Shown: in pieces, positions 6,569 to 7,999 of the stretch
Numbering within the stretch: the stretch's first letter is position 1
Layout: each line of letters starts with the position of its first letter
NCBI GenBank assembly: GCA_017882025.1
Contig: JADGQG010000084.1
Coordinates: 1-7,999 of the forward strand
Direction of reading: 5' to 3'
Length of the DNA: 7,999 nucleotides
Source: Chloroflexota bacterium
GTDB lineage: Bacteria; Chloroflexota; Limnocylindria; Limnocylindrales; CSP1-4
Position numbers and translations under genes: made by a program
Notes under the pieces: model-generated
The model's database searches: none
What the model was told of the DNA's origin: nothing
What the model saw: only the letters and a program-made list of their open reading frames with translations

Positions 6569-7980
6569 GCATTCGGCTCCACGACACCCTGGCAGGGGCT
6601 GTGCAGCCGCTCGAGCCACTCGAGGCCGGCCACGTCCGGATCTACTCCTGCGGCCCGACGGTTTACGGACCCTCTCATGTCGGGAACTTCCGGTCGTTCC
6701 TCTTCGCGGACCTGCTCGTCCGGTACCTTCGGTGGCGCGACCTTCGCGTCACCTGGGTGATGAACCTGACGGACGTGGACGACAAGATCATCCGCGGCGC
6801 CGCGGCGGAGGCGATCGGGATCGACGCGCTCGCGGCGCGGCACATCGAGGGGTTCGTTGCCGACGCGGCGTCGCTCCGGATGACCACTCCGGACGTGCTT
6901 CCCCGGGCGACCGCGCACATTCCGCAGATGGTGGCGCTCGTCGAGGCGCTCCTCGAGCGCGGCCATGCTTATCGGACGGACGACGGCTCGATCTTCTTCC
7001 GGATCGCCTCGTGGCCGTCGTACGGGCGCCTGGCCCGGCTGGATCCCGACGCCATGCGGGTGGGGGAGCGGGTGGCCGCCGACGAGTACTCGAAGGATGA
7101 TGTCCGCGACTTCGTCCTCTGGAAGGCTGCCAAGCCGGGCGAGCCCAGCTGGGAAACCGCGGTCGGGACGGGACGGCCCGGCTGGCACCTGGAGTGCTCG
7201 GCGATGAGCATGGCCTACCTCGGCGAGACGTTCGACATCCACACGGGCGGCGTGGACCTCGTCTTCCCGCACCACGAGGACGAGATCGCTCAGTCGGAGG
7301 CTGCCACGGGCGCCCCGTTCGTCCGGACGTGGCTCCATTGCGCCCATCTCCAGATGGGTGGTCGCAAGATGGCCAAGTCGGAGGGCAATATCGCGCGGGT
7401 GTCGGAGCTCCTGGCGACCGGGCTGGCGCCTCGCGCGCTGCGGTACGCCCTCATCGCTGCTCACTATCGGACGGGCCTCAGCTTCAGCGATGAATCAGTG
7501 GGCGCCGCAGCCGCGGCAGTTGCGCGGCTGGATGCGTTCGTCACGGCCCTGACCACCTATCGAAGCGACTGCGGGGACGACCCGGATCTCCCGGCGGCCA
7601 TCGGCGGCGCTCGCCGGGCATTCATCGCGGCGATGGATGACGACCTCGGGATCTCCTCCGCACTCGCCGCGGTGTTCGAGCTCGTCCGCGACGTGAACCG
7701 GCGAATCGCCGCACGGTCCCTCTCCGCCGCGGACGCGGCCCGGGCGCTCGACGCCCTGCGGGACCTCGACCGGGTGCTGGGCCTGCTGCCCGACGCCGGC
7801 GAGCCGCCGCTTGCCGGGGACCTCGTGGAGCTCCTCGATCAGCGCGCGGCCGCTCGCGATGGGCGCGACTGGGCGGCCTCGGATCGCCTTCGCGACCAGC
7901 TGGCTGCCCGCGGAATCGTCGTGGAGGATTCCCGCGACGGGCAACGCTGGCGCCGCATCGGAACGCCGTCCGATGCCTGA
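6565..7980 (+). CDS. cysS: Cysteinyl-tRNA synthetase (CysRS)
   Basis: A 471-residue class I synthetase that charges tRNA-Cys with cysteine in the cytoplasm. The Rossmann fold carries the HIGH-type motif as HVGN (38-41) and the KMSKS motif as KMAKS (268-272). The zinc ligands that select cysteine by its thiol are in place: Cys29 (CGPTVYG), Cys211 (WHLECS), His236 and Glu240 (FPHHEDE). The helical C-terminal part begins with AFIAAMDDDLGISSAL and ends with a typical DRLRDQLAARGIVVEDSRDG segment. Full length and this C-terminal region distinguish it from the shorter related mycothiol ligase MshC. The ATG overlaps the ispDF stop by 4 nt (ATGA) and has a strong Shine-Dalgarno. In Bacillus, gltX and cysE lie between ispF and cysS; here they are missing. 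Confidence 0.97.
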   Translation: MSIRLHDTLAGAVQPLEPLEAGHVRIYSCGPTVYGPSHVGNFRSFLFADLLVRYLRWRDLRVTWVMNLTDVDDKIIRGAAAEAIGIDALAARHIEGFVADAASLRMTTPDVLPRATAHIPQMVALVEALLERGHAYRTDDGSIFFRIASWPSYGRLARLDPDAMRVGERVAADEYSKDDVRDFVLWKAAKPGEPSWETAVGTGRPGWHLECSAMSMAYLGETFDIHTGGVDLVFPHHEDEIAQSEAATGAPFVRTWLHCAHLQMGGRKMAKSEGNIARVSELLATGLAPRALRYALIAAHYRTGLSFSDESVGAAAAAVARLDAFVTALTTYRSDCGDDPDLPAAIGGARRAFIAAMDDDLGISSALAAVFELVRDVNRRIAARSLSAADAARALDALRDLDRVLGLLPDAGEPPLAGDLVELLDQRAAARDGRDWAASDRLRDQLAARGIVVEDSRDGQRWRRIGTPSDA

Positions 7981-7999
7981 GCCGCCGAATCCACGTGGG
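7973..7999 (+). CDS. Start of a further gene overlapping cysS (3' end outside window)
   Basis: An ATG at 7973 opens a frame of nine codons (MPEPPNPRG) that runs off the window and overlaps the cysS stop by 8 nt (ATGCCTGA). A possible weak ribosome site GGAACG lies at 7960-7965. The chain of short overlaps upstream makes a real start likely. By conserved order, the gene could be the 23S rRNA methyltransferase rlmB or the mini-ribonuclease III gene mrnC, which follow cysS in Bacillus. Nine residues cannot decide this, and a later start beyond the window is possible. Confidence 0.5.

Noticed and set aside
4451..6619. A 722-codon open frame on the minus strand across yacL and ispDF
   Set aside because: It runs opposite two genes with intact catalytic motifs, has a composition typical of antisense GC-rich frames, and shows no domain.
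5890..7464. A 524-codon open frame on the minus strand across ispDF and cysS
   Set aside because: Same reasons: antisense to motif-complete genes and very Arg/Pro/Ala-rich.
6565..7980. MshC (mycothiol ligase) instead of CysRS
   Set aside because: The length and intact C-terminal helical region fit CysRS; MshC is shorter and lacks that region.
1..7999. Mobile element, phage, defence or CRISPR system
   Set aside because: No transposase, integrase, terminal repeats, spaced repeat array or toxin-antitoxin pair is seen. The PIN domain here is fused to membrane and TRAM parts and has no antitoxin neighbour, so it is not a VapC-type toxin.

Overview
The window is high-GC bacterial DNA (about 70% G+C by eye). 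It has GTG as well as ATG starts, few Shine-Dalgarno sequences and tightly packed genes, all on the + strand. Gene content and order match a housekeeping block known from Gram-positive bacteria (in Bacillus subtilis: clpC-radA-disA-yacL-ispD-ispF-gltX-cysE-cysS-mrnC-rlmB). A high-GC Chloroflexota or deep-branching Actinomycetota fits best. I lean to Chloroflexota, weakly, because disA is absent and ispD and ispF are fused.

Layout. Bases 1-125 are the last 40 codons of an unidentified protein with an Ala/Glu/Pro-rich, internally repeated tail. Bases 126-371 are non-coding. They hold a very strong 16-bp GC hairpin (probable terminator), short GTTCGCGA-type repeats, and a probable clpC promoter whose -10 element lies inside a 20-bp near-perfect palindrome. 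Then follow clpC (372-2852), radA (2870-4255), a YacL-type membrane PIN/TRAM protein (4290-5345), a fused ispDF (5342-6568) and cysS (6565-7980). The first 9 codons of one more gene begin inside the cysS end (7973-7999).

Expression. clpC and radA are 17 nt apart and probably cotranscribed. A second promoter-like sequence (CTGACG, 18 nt, TGC-TAGGCT) overlaps the radA stop and sits only 8 nt before the GTG of the PIN/TRAM gene, so that gene may be made from a leaderless mRNA. From there on, genes overlap by 4, 4 and 8 nt, which suggests one translationally coupled operon.

Function. The block joins protein quality control (ClpC unfoldase for ClpP), recombination and fork processing (RadA), a probable membrane-anchored nuclease (PIN/TRAM), two non-consecutive steps of the MEP isoprenoid pathway (IspDF) and cysteinyl-tRNA charging (CysS). 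I see no mobile element, CRISPR array, tRNA, rRNA or clear sign of recent transfer. I found no undescribed multi-gene system. The points most worth a second look are the clpC operator-like palindrome, the unusual substrate loops of the IspF half, the leaderless-type promoter and the missing disA.
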